A program made the position numbers and the translations under genes. Shown piece after piece: positions 8,988-17,239 of a stretch of 21,816 nt of DNA. The stretch is from CAZZNQ01 sp964655775 (GTDB lineage: Bacteria > Planctomycetota > Brocadiia > SM23-32), in the NCBI GenBank assembly GCA_964655775.1, contig CAZZNQ010000068.1, positions 1 through 21,816 on the forward strand. Reading direction: 5' to 3'. The first letter of the stretch is position 1. Each line of letters opens with the position of its first letter. The notes beneath the pieces were generated by a model. The model saw only the letters and a list, made by a program, of their open reading frames with translations. It was not told the DNA's origin and searched no databases.

Positions 8988-10691
8988 GTGGATGCTTTCA
9001 TTCCGGAACGGATAGAGATGCCCAGCGGCCACGATATGCCCACAGAGATGTCCGGTTCGCCTCAGGAACGCGCGGAGCGTGTTTCGGGGCCCATTCCGGG
9101 CCGGCCCTGGGGCAGGTTTCTCATCGAGAAGCGCCTGGGAGGTGGGGGGCAGGCCGATGTCTACCAGGCGTTCGACCAGGTGGGCATGGCCGGGCACGTG
9201 GCACTGAAGGTTCCTCGTAGCGAGGTTCCGCGCGAGCGCATGCAGGAGTGGGTGGAGACCGAGGCCGGCCCGGTGGTGAAGCTCAACCACCCGAACGTGG
9301 TGCGCGTTCTCGACTGCGGGACGGTCGGGCCGTATCCCTACGTGGCCACGGAGCTCGTGCACGGCCTGCCCCTGAACGAGCACGTGCGCGCCAATCCGCC
9401 GTCTCTGAAGCAGATCCTCGACTGGATGATCCAGCTTTCGGAAGCCCTCCATGCCGCGCACAGCCGGGGTATCATCCACCGGGACATCAAGCCGCTTAAC
9501 ATCATCATCACTCCCGGCGCCGTTCCGCGCATTATCGACTTCGGGCTTGCCAGCTTCGTCACAGCCTACAGCCCCGAACCCCGGCGTGACCTGGCCGGCA
9601 CTTACCCCTTCATGGCGCCCGAGCAGGCTCGCGGCGACCCAGCAGCCGACCATCGCGTGGACGTGTTCGCCATGGGCGGTATCCTCAAATACCTGCTGGC
9701 GGGGGAGGGTCCCTATCACGGAAGGGACAGCGCTGTGGCTGCGGCGCGCGCAGGTGACGTTGCCTACCTTGCTGACTCGGGCGGAGGGCCGCTGAGGCGC
9801 GCACTGCGCCGCATTGCCAACCGGGCGCTGGCCGTGGACCCCGATGAGCGGTACCCCACCATGGAGGAGATGGGCAAGGCGCTCAGAAGGCTGCGCAGCG
9901 GCCCAAAGGTCCTGTTGTGGGCGCTAGGCGCCCTTTGCCTCGCGGCCATTCTTGGTGGAGTGGTGTGGCAGGTGGCCGGGCGCTCCACCGAAGCACCTCC
10001 GCCGCGAGGACGCGGGGGGCCTGCCGCGGCATCACCGACCCAAAGCCGGAAAGCCCGCCTTAGCGTTGAGGTTCGGCCCCGGCCGGGAGCGCCACACACG
10101 ATGCTCACCGCGGATCAACTGCCTCTCGACCCGGGAGCCGAGGTCTGCCTGCGAGCCGCCTTCGGTAAACCGATGGCGGCTGGCGTGTTCCTGGTGGCGC
10201 CGGGCGGCGACAGCCGTCTGCTCTATCCCGCAGAAGGAGCAGAGCCGCCCCTGGTTACCTCGCTGCGGGTTCCCGAAGCGGAGAATTCGTGGCTCGATCT
10301 TGAATCGGCGCGCGGCACCGTAACCGTGCTGCTCATCGCCGCGGAGGATACGTTCCCGACCGGACCCGAGATGCTGAAACGCTTGCTCCCCGTTCTGTCC
10401 CCACCGTCGGTGACCGGCGGCGGCATGCTGGAGTTCGACGGCAAAGACGTTATCACGCACTCCAGCACCCGCTGGCAGAGGCAGACCGGGCGCCGCACGC
10501 TCTTCGACAACGGTTTCCTGGGTATGCTTGCCGAAAGACACCGACCGGAAGGCGGCCCTGTTGTTCGGGCCATCGCTTTCCCCGTCCGAGACGAGGGAGT
10601 CTCGGCCGACAGGAGGCGCGGACTACCGTCCCGGAGGTCTCTCCGGCGTCCCGGAATAGGAACGGAACGCCCCGCGCGATCGACTGAGTGA
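8988..10691 (+). CDS. Transmembrane Ser/Thr protein kinase with DUF4384-like C-terminal domain
   Basis: Hanks-type kinase that phosphorylates proteins on Ser/Thr. With the GTG at 8988 as residue 1 (567 aa): glycine loop LGGGGQADVY (50-59), ATP-binding K74 in VALKVP, HRDIKPLN (D166), DFG (D184), the MAPEQA motif (209-214), a membrane helix at about 308-328, then a roughly 240-residue extracytoplasmic part. That part (about 365-465) reads like DUF4384: a PGAEVCLRA strand, then VFLVAPGGDSRLLYP. The kinase is therefore cytoplasmic and the sensor-like part outside the membrane. The start is uncertain: neither the GTG nor the ATG at 9018 has a strong ribosome site. A 39-base gap to the aminopeptidase gene suggests an operon. 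Kinase identity is secure; the outer domain assignment is from pattern memory. Confidence 0.93.
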   Translation: MDAFIPERIEMPSGHDMPTEMSGSPQERAERVSGPIPGRPWGRFLIEKRLGGGGQADVYQAFDQVGMAGHVALKVPRSEVPRERMQEWVETEAGPVVKLNHPNVVRVLDCGTVGPYPYVATELVHGLPLNEHVRANPPSLKQILDWMIQLSEALHAAHSRGIIHRDIKPLNIIITPGAVPRIIDFGLASFVTAYSPEPRRDLAGTYPFMAPEQARGDPAADHRVDVFAMGGILKYLLAGEGPYHGRDSAVAAARAGDVAYLADSGGGPLRRALRRIANRALAVDPDERYPTMEEMGKALRRLRSGPKVLLWALGALCLAAILGGVVWQVAGRSTEAPPPRGRGGPAAASPTQSRKARLSVEVRPRPGAPHTMLTADQLPLDPGAEVCLRAAFGKPMAAGVFLVAPGGDSRLLYPAEGAEPPLVTSLRVPEAENSWLDLESARGTVTVLLIAAEDTFPTGPEMLKRLLPVLSPPSVTGGGMLEFDGKDVITHSSTRWQRQTGRRTLFDNGFLGMLAERHRPEGGPVVRAIAFPVRDEGVSADRRRGLPSRRSLRRPGIGTERPARSTE

Positions 10692-10730
10692 AGTCACCAA
10701 CCTTCCCGCAGATGCGAAGAGGATGCTGTG

Positions 10731-11738
10731 ATGGCCGACGTGACAGACGCACTGAAGCGCAATGCCCGCATATCTGTCGAGGCCTGCCTGGACCCGGAGA
10801 AGGGCGAAACCCTCCTGATTGTCAGCCGCGGCGCTTTCTCTCGGGATGCACGGGCCGTCTCGCTGGGGGCTGTGGAGTTGGGCGTCCATCCGATCATCAT
10901 GGACCTCGACGAGTACCTGGCCAACGGCTTCAAGCAGGGCAAGGTGCTGGAGCCGTTCGTAGCGGCGCTGGAGGCCAGCGATATGGCCGTGGCCATCGCG
11001 TGGTGCGCGAGCTTCGGCGCGCTGCTCGGAAAGCCCGAGGAGAACGACTACTGGCTCACGGGCAAGGAACGCGCCATGTACATGATGTGCGGCGCCAAGG
11101 GAGTGCCGATGGAGGACTGGGATCTGGACTTCGAGGAGGTGGCCGCCATTCGCCCGCGCACGGAGGCCCTGCTGGACATGGTGCTGTCGGCGGACCGCAT
11201 CCGGGTCACCGCGCCCGCCGGCACCGATTTCTCCTTCAGCATGGGGCCCAAAGCCAGCGCCCATCCCATCCTGGGTATCGCGCCGCTTTACGGAGAGGTG
11301 GCCATCACGCCGGCGCACGGCTCAGAGTCCGGCGTGGTTGCCGTGGACATGGCCACGCAGATGGACGTCCGCCCGAGGGACGAGCTGGACCGCGAACCAC
11401 TGCGGATCATCGTTCGCGACGGGTGTGTGGTGGACTGCGCCGGCGATCCCGCGCAGGTGCAGAGATTCCGGGAATATATGGCGAGCGGCGATCCGCCAGC
11501 CCGCAATATCGACGAGGTCGGCATTCCCACCACCACCATCAAGATCAACGACCTGTGGTGGCGGGACGGCTGCCACTTCACCGAGACCGTGCACATCGCC
11601 CCCGGCAACAAGACGCTCCGGGACACGCGCGTGCACGGCGCCCGCCACATGGATGGGCAGCTCAGCAAGCCGACCATTATGCTGGACGGTGAGGCCATCA
11701 TGAAGGACGGCAAGTTCATCCACGAGGCGTTGCAGTAA
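10731..11738 (+). CDS. M29-like (thermophilic-type) metallo-aminopeptidase
   Basis: Probable metal-dependent aminopeptidase of the M29/AmpS type, 335 residues, cytoplasmic (no signal peptide). Family-like features lie in the C-terminal half: RIRVTAPAGTDFSFSM, LRIIVRDGCVVDCAGD, ARNIDEVGI (E262), ETVHIAPGN (H288), and RHMDGQ (H306, D308), followed by PTIMLDGEAIMKDGKFI. E262, H288, H306 and D308 fit the expected metal ligands. It is shorter than classical M29 enzymes (about 400 residues), so it may be a divergent subfamily. A GTG at 10728 is in frame, but GAAGAGGA (10716-10723) spaces better to the ATG at 10731. It sits between the kinase and the lyase genes on the same strand, with gaps of 39 and 54 bases, so co-transcription is likely. 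Confidence 0.8.
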   Translation: MADVTDALKRNARISVEACLDPEKGETLLIVSRGAFSRDARAVSLGAVELGVHPIIMDLDEYLANGFKQGKVLEPFVAALEASDMAVAIAWCASFGALLGKPEENDYWLTGKERAMYMMCGAKGVPMEDWDLDFEEVAAIRPRTEALLDMVLSADRIRVTAPAGTDFSFSMGPKASAHPILGIAPLYGEVAITPAHGSESGVVAVDMATQMDVRPRDELDREPLRIIVRDGCVVDCAGDPAQVQRFREYMASGDPPARNIDEVGIPTTTIKINDLWWRDGCHFTETVHIAPGNKTLRDTRVHGARHMDGQLSKPTIMLDGEAIMKDGKFIHEALQ

Positions 11739-11792
11739 TCCTTTCAATGCTCCGATCGACGGGCCGGGCAGGCCCACAGCGAGGCAGAGAAT

Positions 11793-14414
11793 ATGAAGAC
11801 GGACAAGGAAATCGGGCAGGAGATTCTGCTCGATGCGGATGCGGTGCGGGAGCTGGCGGAAGTCAGTGGCGAGCGAGAAGTCCTGCAGGTGGACGGCCGG
11901 GAGCTTCTGGCGGTCCGAACAAATGCCGTGGTGCGGCTCAAGCCGCCGCGCGCAGATCTGGCTCCGTTCAACGTGCTCGTGCTGAATCTGTATGTGCCGG
12001 AGCCGTTCGCCTGCAGCCTGGTGACACGCTTCGACCACTCGACGCGCTCCCCGGGTATGACGCAGAACGATTCTCGCGTCTCTGTGCTGCACTTCAACCA
12101 GCCCGATGAATGGAAGGGCTGGCAGCGGGTGCTGATACCGGCGGAGAACCTGGTGCCCACGGGCTTCCCGGATGACTGGCGCGACGTGGAGACGATTTCC
12201 CTCGATTTTCACTCCGGTTCGGATGAAGGGAGGGTTGTCGTCGGGGACGTGGAGTTGGTGCAGGTGCAGAAGCCCAAGGGCCCGCGCATGACGGATCGCG
12301 AGCTGCTGGAGGCTCTGGATCTGGGCCTCCCGCGGCTATCGTCGGTTGCGCGCATGGCGGAGAAGGGCGACGTTCAGGGCGCACTGGCCGCGTACGCCGC
12401 GTGCATTCGCAAGGCCAAGCTGCCTCCGCTGCCTGAGCCGCGGCAGCATGGTCACTACAGCCGATCCGACGCGGACGCCATATGCCGGCACCATATCATG
12501 GAACAGCAGCTCCCACGCAAGATCGACTGGCACTGCAATCCCGTCGGATATCTGGAGTGGAACCACGCCTTCAACCGGCACACCTGGATGGGTACTCTGG
12601 CCCGCGCGTTCCATGAGGCAAACCGGAAGAAGGCGCTCAAGTACGCGCGCGAACTGAACTCGTTGATGCGAAGCTGGATGGCGCAGAATCCCGAACCGGT
12701 CGGCCACAACGGCGGGCTGGACCCCGCCTGGGAGACCCTTTCGACCTCCTGCCGCATCAACTGGTCCTGGCCCCACGTCCTAGGGGTCGCGCAGAAGTCG
12801 GAGGCAATCACGGACCGGACCCTCATCGACGTGGCGAAGATGTGGCACGCCCATGCCGAGCACCTGCTCAAGTACTGGGGTCACTGCAACTGGTATATCT
12901 CGGAGTCGACGGCGATCCTGACCACTGCGGCGCACTTCCCGGAATTCAGGCGTGCTGAGCACTGGCGCACCGTCGCGCGGCAGCGCCTGGAGAATGAAAT
13001 GGTCGCACAGGTTTTCCCCGACGGCGTGCAGTTCGAGCTTTCGCCCGGCTACCATACGATGTGCGCGAACCTGTTCTACCTGGCGAAGCGCCGGCTGGAG
13101 TTCGCGGGCGGGAGCTTCTCTGAGGAGTACGGCGACAAGCTTGCCGGGATGTTCGATTACCTCGCCGCGATCACGCGGCCGGACGGCACGTATCCGGTCA
13201 TGAACGACGCCGGCACCTGCCTGCCGCGCGGGAACGCGCGTCTGCTCGAAGCCGGCCGCACCGCGAAGCGGCAGGACTGGATATGGGCCGGCAGCGGTGG
13301 CAGCGAGGGCAAGCCCCCGGCTGTCGGCAGCGTGCATTTCCCGGACGCCGGCTACGCGGTGATGCGTTCCGGGTGGGACGAGGACGATCTCTGGGCGTTC
13401 ATCGACATGGGGCACCTCGGTGCCGCCCACAAGCACGAGGACAAGCTGCAGGTCGAGTTCTATGCCAACCGCACCGCTTTTCTGGTCGACCCGGGCATCA
13501 GTTCGTACCAGAACGATCCCGTAGTCCGTTTCTTCCGCCGATCGGAGGCGCACAACACGATCTCCGTGGACGGCCTGGGGCAGTGGCGGGGCGGCGCCCC
13601 GCGCGCCCAGCACAGCGCCTCCAGCAGGGGGCAGAACCTGTGGGTGTGCGGAGAGGGCTTGGACGCAGCGCGGGGGGTGTACGATGCTCCTTACGGCTAC
13701 AGCCACGCCAGCATCCATGCCCGCGGGAAGCGGGAAGATCAGGACCGCGTGCTGGAAGGCATCACGCACACGCGGATGCTCGTGTTCGTTCGACCGGATT
13801 ACTGGTTGGTGCTGGACAGCGTCGAGGGCAAGGGCACGCACGATGTCGAGGCGCTCTGGCACTTCACCCCCATGCACGTCCGCATCGACGCGGAATCCTC
13901 CACCGTGCGTACCAACCGACTTACGCACGCGAACATGGAGCTGATCTGCAGGGGCGACTGGCAGCAGGGAGAGCTGGAACTCATCACGGGTCGCGAGGTT
14001 CCCGTGCAGGGATTCATCGCCATAGATCGCGAGGTAAAGCCGGCTCCGTGTGCCGTCGTCCGCCGACGCAAACGGCTGCCGCTGCACGGTGCAACGGTCG
14101 CAGTGCCCTATGCAACCGGGAGCGAGAGCCACTTCCGCGTCAAGGCAAGGACAGTGACCGGGAAAAGCGGCAAGGGCATGTTGATCACCGTGGATCGGCC
14201 TGGCGCCATCCGGGACCGTTTCCTCTGGCGCCACACGGGAAAGGGCCGGTTGGAGGGCGGAGGCATCTCCGCCAACGGTCTGCTGGGCGCCGTCCGAACC
14301 GACGCGGATGACCGGGTCGTGTATGCCGGCCTTGTGGACGGCAGCAGCCTGAAGGCCGGGCAGGTGAGCCTGAAGGGCCGGAAGGGCGAACTGGCGGAGA
14401 CGGACGGCCGATAG
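11793..14414 (+). CDS. Heparinase II/III-family polysaccharide lyase-like protein
   Basis: An 873-residue protein with the architecture of heparinase II/III-like lyases, which cleave uronic-acid-containing polysaccharides by beta-elimination. The N-terminal about 165 residues look like a beta-sandwich carbohydrate-binding part (for example LNLYVPEPFACSLVTRF). An alpha/alpha-barrel follows, with CNWYISESTA and FELSPGYHTM (Y420, H421 in the catalytic region). The C-terminal beta-sheet domain carries HLGAAHKHEDKLQVEFY (H546, H548), FLVDPGISSY and SEAHNTISVDG (H587). No signal peptide is visible, which is unusual for a secreted lyase. The ATG at 11793 has a modest GAGG ribosome site eight bases upstream. 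It is the last gene of the kinase-aminopeptidase-lyase run and converges on the TIM-barrel gene with ten bases between. Exact substrate cannot be read from sequence. Confidence 0.9.
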   Translation: MKTDKEIGQEILLDADAVRELAEVSGEREVLQVDGRELLAVRTNAVVRLKPPRADLAPFNVLVLNLYVPEPFACSLVTRFDHSTRSPGMTQNDSRVSVLHFNQPDEWKGWQRVLIPAENLVPTGFPDDWRDVETISLDFHSGSDEGRVVVGDVELVQVQKPKGPRMTDRELLEALDLGLPRLSSVARMAEKGDVQGALAAYAACIRKAKLPPLPEPRQHGHYSRSDADAICRHHIMEQQLPRKIDWHCNPVGYLEWNHAFNRHTWMGTLARAFHEANRKKALKYARELNSLMRSWMAQNPEPVGHNGGLDPAWETLSTSCRINWSWPHVLGVAQKSEAITDRTLIDVAKMWHAHAEHLLKYWGHCNWYISESTAILTTAAHFPEFRRAEHWRTVARQRLENEMVAQVFPDGVQFELSPGYHTMCANLFYLAKRRLEFAGGSFSEEYGDKLAGMFDYLAAITRPDGTYPVMNDAGTCLPRGNARLLEAGRTAKRQDWIWAGSGGSEGKPPAVGSVHFPDAGYAVMRSGWDEDDLWAFIDMGHLGAAHKHEDKLQVEFYANRTAFLVDPGISSYQNDPVVRFFRRSEAHNTISVDGLGQWRGGAPRAQHSASSRGQNLWVCGEGLDAARGVYDAPYGYSHASIHARGKREDQDRVLEGITHTRMLVFVRPDYWLVLDSVEGKGTHDVEALWHFTPMHVRIDAESSTVRTNRLTHANMELICRGDWQQGELELITGREVPVQGFIAIDREVKPAPCAVVRRRKRLPLHGATVAVPYATGSESHFRVKARTVTGKSGKGMLITVDRPGAIRDRFLWRHTGKGRLEGGGISANGLLGAVRTDADDRVVYAGLVDGSSLKAGQVSLKGRKGELAETDGR

Positions 14415-14424
14415 GCGGCCCGCG

Positions 14425-15309
14425 TTACAGGTTGTCCACCAGCGGCCGCAGGAAGGCGAGCGAGCGGCGGACGAAGTCGTCGCCGTCCGGGCAGACGGCC
14501 TGGAAGACCCCTCGCGAGCGGGCGAAACGTCCGCCGTGCAGCGATGTGTTGTAGCTTTCCAGCCCCACGCGAAGGCAGCGACCGCCCTCCGTCGAACTCG
14601 CGAGCCTCATGTCGCGCAATGCAATGGAGAGATCGTCCCACGGCACGAGATCGCCGCCGGGGACGCCGCGATCGCTGGCGCTGGCATGGATGCCCCATAG
14701 CCGTTTGCCGCAGAGCTCGACGGCGGCCGCGTAGTCGCGCACCTCGTTGACCATGTGCCAGGTGTCCAGCAGCACGTACAGGTTGTTGTGGTTCACCATG
14801 CCCACCAGGTGCACCGCCTGCTCCGGGGTATTGCACACGTGTGTGCGGAAGCGGCTCATCGGTTCGATTGCCAGTTCGACACCAAGCCCCTGGGCGTGGT
14901 CGGCCAGGATCCGCAAGCCTTCTGCGACGCGACCGTAGCATTCCTCCGGCCTGTCCTGGCGCAGGACGGTCCCGGGATGCCCGTAGATTGCGCCTGTGTA
15001 GGCCACGGCACGGACGGCCGCACAGAGGTCCAGCGCACGTCGGTGCCAGTCTATGCCCCGTTGGTGAACCACAGGATCGGCGCTGCTGACGTCGCAGTTG
15101 TCCGGCCATAGCCCGCCGGGGCTCAGCACCAGTTCGAGTCTCAGTTGGTGGGCCCGGTCGGCGGTGAGGTGCGGATCGAAGGACACATCCTCGCCCACGC
15201 CGATCTCGACGTAGTCGAGCCCCAATGCTGCGGCGCGGTCCAGAAGGTCGATTCGGCCATCGGACCAACGGGCCGTCCACAGGTAGATGTGTGCTCCGAG
15301 CTTGACGAT
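14425..15309 (-). CDS. Xylose isomerase-like TIM barrel protein (sugar epimerase/isomerase type), non-canonical start
   Basis: Probable metal-dependent sugar isomerase or epimerase of the AP-endonuclease-2/xylose-isomerase-like fold. Counting from the proposed start (294 aa), the first strand is KLGAHIYLWT, then LGLDYVEIGVGED. The four metal ligands expected for tagatose/psicose 3-epimerase-type enzymes are visible: E149 (LAIEPM), D182 (VLLDTWH), H208 (WGIHASASD) and E251 (VGLESY). A TTG at 15225 would remove the whole first strand. Upstream of it the frame is open back to the stop codon of the peroxiredoxin gene (15409-15411), yet has no ATG, GTG or TTG. AAGGGAG at 15324-15318 sits eight bases before an ATC (15309-15307), the best-placed candidate start. 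Either a rare AUC start or a sequence error explains this. It is probably last in the minus-strand redox gene set. Confidence 0.82.
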   Translation of the reverse strand: MVKLGAHIYLWTARWSDGRIDLLDRAAALGLDYVEIGVGEDVSFDPHLTADRAHQLRLELVLSPGGLWPDNCDVSSADPVVHQRGIDWHRRALDLCAAVRAVAYTGAIYGHPGTVLRQDRPEECYGRVAEGLRILADHAQGLGVELAIEPMSRFRTHVCNTPEQAVHLVGMVNHNNLYVLLDTWHMVNEVRDYAAAVELCGKRLWGIHASASDRGVPGGDLVPWDDLSIALRDMRLASSTEGGRCLRVGLESYNTSLHGGRFARSRGVFQAVCPDGDDFVRRSLAFLRPLVDNL

Positions 15310-15408
15310 GTCCGGCGCTCCCTTCGAACCGAGATTCCGGGCGTTGCGCCGAACAGTATGGTGGGTTGGTCGTGGTCCGACAAGGGAAGGGCTCGGTTTC
15401 GGAGCGTC

Positions 15409-15996
15409 TCAGCAGATCGTTTGCGCGATCTCTATGGCAGCGTTGACGTCGACCGTGCCGGTGACCTGCGGCGAGACGGCCCGGTATTGCAGGATGCCGC
15501 TGCGGTCTATCACAATCACCGCGTTTGCGAGCAGGCGGAGCTCCCTGATCAGCAGTCCGTAAGCTATGCCGAATGCGGCGTTGCGATGATCGGAGAGGAG
15601 CGTAACTCGGTGCGTCATTTCGGCCGCATGCCAGCCGTTCAGCGAGAATGGGAGGTCCATGGAGACCACCACCACCTCGGTGTCCCCGCCGAGTGCTGGG
15701 AGCTGTTCGCAGATTCTTGAGACGAAGCCACTGCACTCGTCGTCGCAGACCGAGACGGCGGAGCAGATGACGCTCGGGCTGCCCTGGAACCGCGAGAAAA
15801 GAACGGGCGAAAGCTGTGCATCAACGGCCATGAAGTCCGGCGCCGTTTGCCCGACCTCCGGCTGTCTGCCGATCAGTGTCAGATGGCTCTGCGGCAGCGA
15901 GACGGCCTGATCTGCTCGCATAGATGTGGGCCTGATAACGCGCCAGTCGCGCGCCGGCGGCCGTGCGTATCCGGGAACTCTAGCTTCGTTCGACAT
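15409..15996 (-). CDS. Tpx-like peroxiredoxin with atypical cysteines
   Basis: Thioredoxin-fold peroxidase most like thiol peroxidase (Tpx), which reduces peroxides using a catalytic cysteine. Alignment by eye: GQTAPDF, LFSRFQGSPSV, the active site as CSAVSVCDDEC with C84 at the peroxidatic position, VSMDLPFSLNGWH, VTLLSDHRN (R138), then YGLLIRELRLLANAVIVID. Differences from Tpx: the threonine three residues before the catalytic cysteine is valine, and the usual resolving cysteine is H123. C78, C88 and C96 are extra and could resolve instead. The longest start (15996) overlaps the rhodanese stop by 17 bases, suggesting coupling; an ATG at 15921 is the alternative and better matches the family's N-terminal length. 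The 195-residue length is longer than Tpx (about 167), which supports that caution. Confidence 0.83.
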   Translation of the reverse strand: MSNEARVPGYARPPARDWRVIRPTSMRADQAVSLPQSHLTLIGRQPEVGQTAPDFMAVDAQLSPVLFSRFQGSPSVICSAVSVCDDECSGFVSRICEQLPALGGDTEVVVVSMDLPFSLNGWHAAEMTHRVTLLSDHRNAAFGIAYGLLIRELRLLANAVIVIDRSGILQYRAVSPQVTGTVDVNAAIEIAQTIC

Positions 15997-16336
15997 CGTT
16001 GCCGGCCGCCTTCCATCCCGCCACGCCGTCGGGATACTCGAGAACGTTTTCGTATCCCTGGTTCTTCAGATGCTCGTAGAGAGACATGCTGAGAGGGCAG
16101 TGCAGGTTGGTGCAGTAGGTGACCAGAAGTGCATCCTTGGGCCCCGCAGCGGTCTCGACTTCATCCGCGGTCGACTTCACTTCCAGGCGCGTGGCCCCGG
16201 GTATCATCTCGATGTCCTCGGCGTCACCCCGGGCATCCAGCAGCTTCAAATCCGTTCCGGAACGTAAGAGCACGGCCAGCGCGGCCGTGTCAATCGCGGC
16301 GTACCCTGGTGCCTTGACGGACTTCAGATCGGCCAT
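15980..16336 (-). CDS. Rhodanese-like sulfurtransferase, single domain
   Basis: A 118-residue single rhodanese domain, a type that moves sulfane sulfur via a cysteine persulfide. Visible features are LKLLDARGDAEDIEMIPGA (the conserved Asp-Ala-Arg and the PGA turn), the active loop VTYCTNLHCPLS with catalytic-position C75 and a second cysteine C80, and the closing NQGYENVLEYPDGVAGWKAAG helix typical of the family. AAGGGGG lies seven bases before the ATG at 16336. It overlaps the downstream peroxiredoxin gene and follows the zinc-ribbon gene by 84 bases, so these are likely co-transcribed. This points to persulfide or peroxide stress handling, although that role is inferred from context. Cytoplasmic; no signal peptide. 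Confidence 0.92.
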   Translation of the reverse strand: MADLKSVKAPGYAAIDTAALAVLLRSGTDLKLLDARGDAEDIEMIPGATRLEVKSTADEVETAAGPKDALLVTYCTNLHCPLSMSLYEHLKNQGYENVLEYPDGVAGWKAAGNDVERS

Positions 16337-16420
16337 CTCGGTTCCCCCTTGTCAACGTGTTCGCTTTCCCTCAGTCAGCGGTCTGCACGGTTCTCGTAAG
16401 GCACCAGCCAGGCGTCCGTC

Positions 16421-16642
16421 CTATGCCCTCACGGTCCGGAAGCCGCTCATCTCACCGAACCCCATGTCTGCCGTGGCCCCGTTACCCTTGTCGTCGCCGA
16501 GGAACATCATGGGCTCCTCGTCCACCGTCAGTGACACGCCCGACCCGCACCGGCACCGCAGGTTGGACGGCGGGCAGTCCTCGTCGATCGTCCTGTGCAG
16601 TGCACTCCCGCACCCCGGGCACGTGACGCTCAACTCTATCAT
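16421..16642 (-). CDS. Small zinc-ribbon-like protein
   Basis: A 73-residue protein with a CPGCG motif (C8, C11) and a CRCG motif (C30, C32), likely folding around one zinc ion; C23 is extra. The C-terminal half has no recognised domain. The start is very well supported: AGGAGG lies five bases before the ATG at 16642, and that ATG overlaps the upstream gene's TGA in an ATGA arrangement, a sign of translational coupling. It is followed after 84 bases by the rhodanese gene. The family is not known to me; a role in redox or metal handling would be by context only. Confidence 0.8.
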   Translation of the reverse strand: MIELSVTCPGCGSALHRTIDEDCPPSNLRCRCGSGVSLTVDEEPMMFLGDDKGNGATADMGFGEMSGFRTVRA

Positions 16643-17091
16643 CGGATCCTCCTAACCGCACCACTTCCTATGGGCTCAGGGGGCGTGTTCTGTGATTCCG
16701 TTTCGCCGCCAACTCCGGCGGACGTAGCGGCCGGACGATGTGCGCAGGCCCCCGCCGCGCACACCGTCTCGGCAACCGGTCTCTCCGGGCCGCGCCGGCA
16801 GTCGCCGCCCCCCAGCAGCAGACTCCTTGCCCAACCGTCGCTCGCGCGAAGCTGGGCTTCAGCTATGGACCAGAGAGCCATAAGATCTTCCAGCAGCCGT
16901 CGCCGCCTCCTGCGGACGACCATCTCGGCCGCCGACGGTCGGCCCTGTGCAGGACCGGGGCCGCTATCACGACGGGAAAGCAGCGCCTCCATGCGCTTCT
17001 CCGTAACGCCCTGCAGCCGCACGAGCATCGCCCGGTGGTGGAGCATTTGCGTCGTCTCCTCGCCGATGCGGCCCGTGCTTTTCAGAGTCAT
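16639..17091 (-). CDS. Hypothetical 150-residue protein, arginine-rich centre
   Basis: Not recognised. The frame runs further upstream (to 17157), but the ATG at 17091 has a good ribosome site, GGAAGGA at 17107-17101, nine bases away. The first about 85 residues look helical and charged, with a run of arginines (RRRRRRLLEDL) after a conserved-looking helix beginning GEETTQMLHHRAML. The last about 50 residues are low in structure and less codon-biased. The stop codon overlaps the next gene's start by ATGA, which supports real translation. It heads the zinc-ribbon, rhodanese and peroxiredoxin cluster. A DNA- or RNA-binding role is possible from the basic patch but unproven. Confidence 0.55.
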   Translation of the reverse strand: MTLKSTGRIGEETTQMLHHRAMLVRLQGVTEKRMEALLSRRDSGPGPAQGRPSAAEMVVRRRRRRLLEDLMALWSIAEAQLRASDGWARSLLLGGGDCRRGPERPVAETVCAAGACAHRPAATSAGVGGETESQNTPPEPIGSGAVRRIR

Positions 17092-17239
17092 CAGTCCGAT
17101 TCCTTCCCGACCGTTCCGGCCCATGCGCCGGGCCGTGCGTCGCGCGGTTGCGCACAATGCGTCAACCGTGAACGCCCATGTTAGTCGGGTCCCCGATGGC
17201 GGACAATCGGGCCGTCCCCCATATCGGACCGCCCCCGTT

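Noticed and set aside
12780..14234. 484-residue frame on the minus strand opposite the lyase gene
   Set aside because: Low-complexity, no domain, entirely within the heparinase-like gene.
14108..15736. 542-residue arginine-rich frame on the minus strand
   Set aside because: It crosses the ends of three better-supported genes in another frame and contains no recognisable motif.
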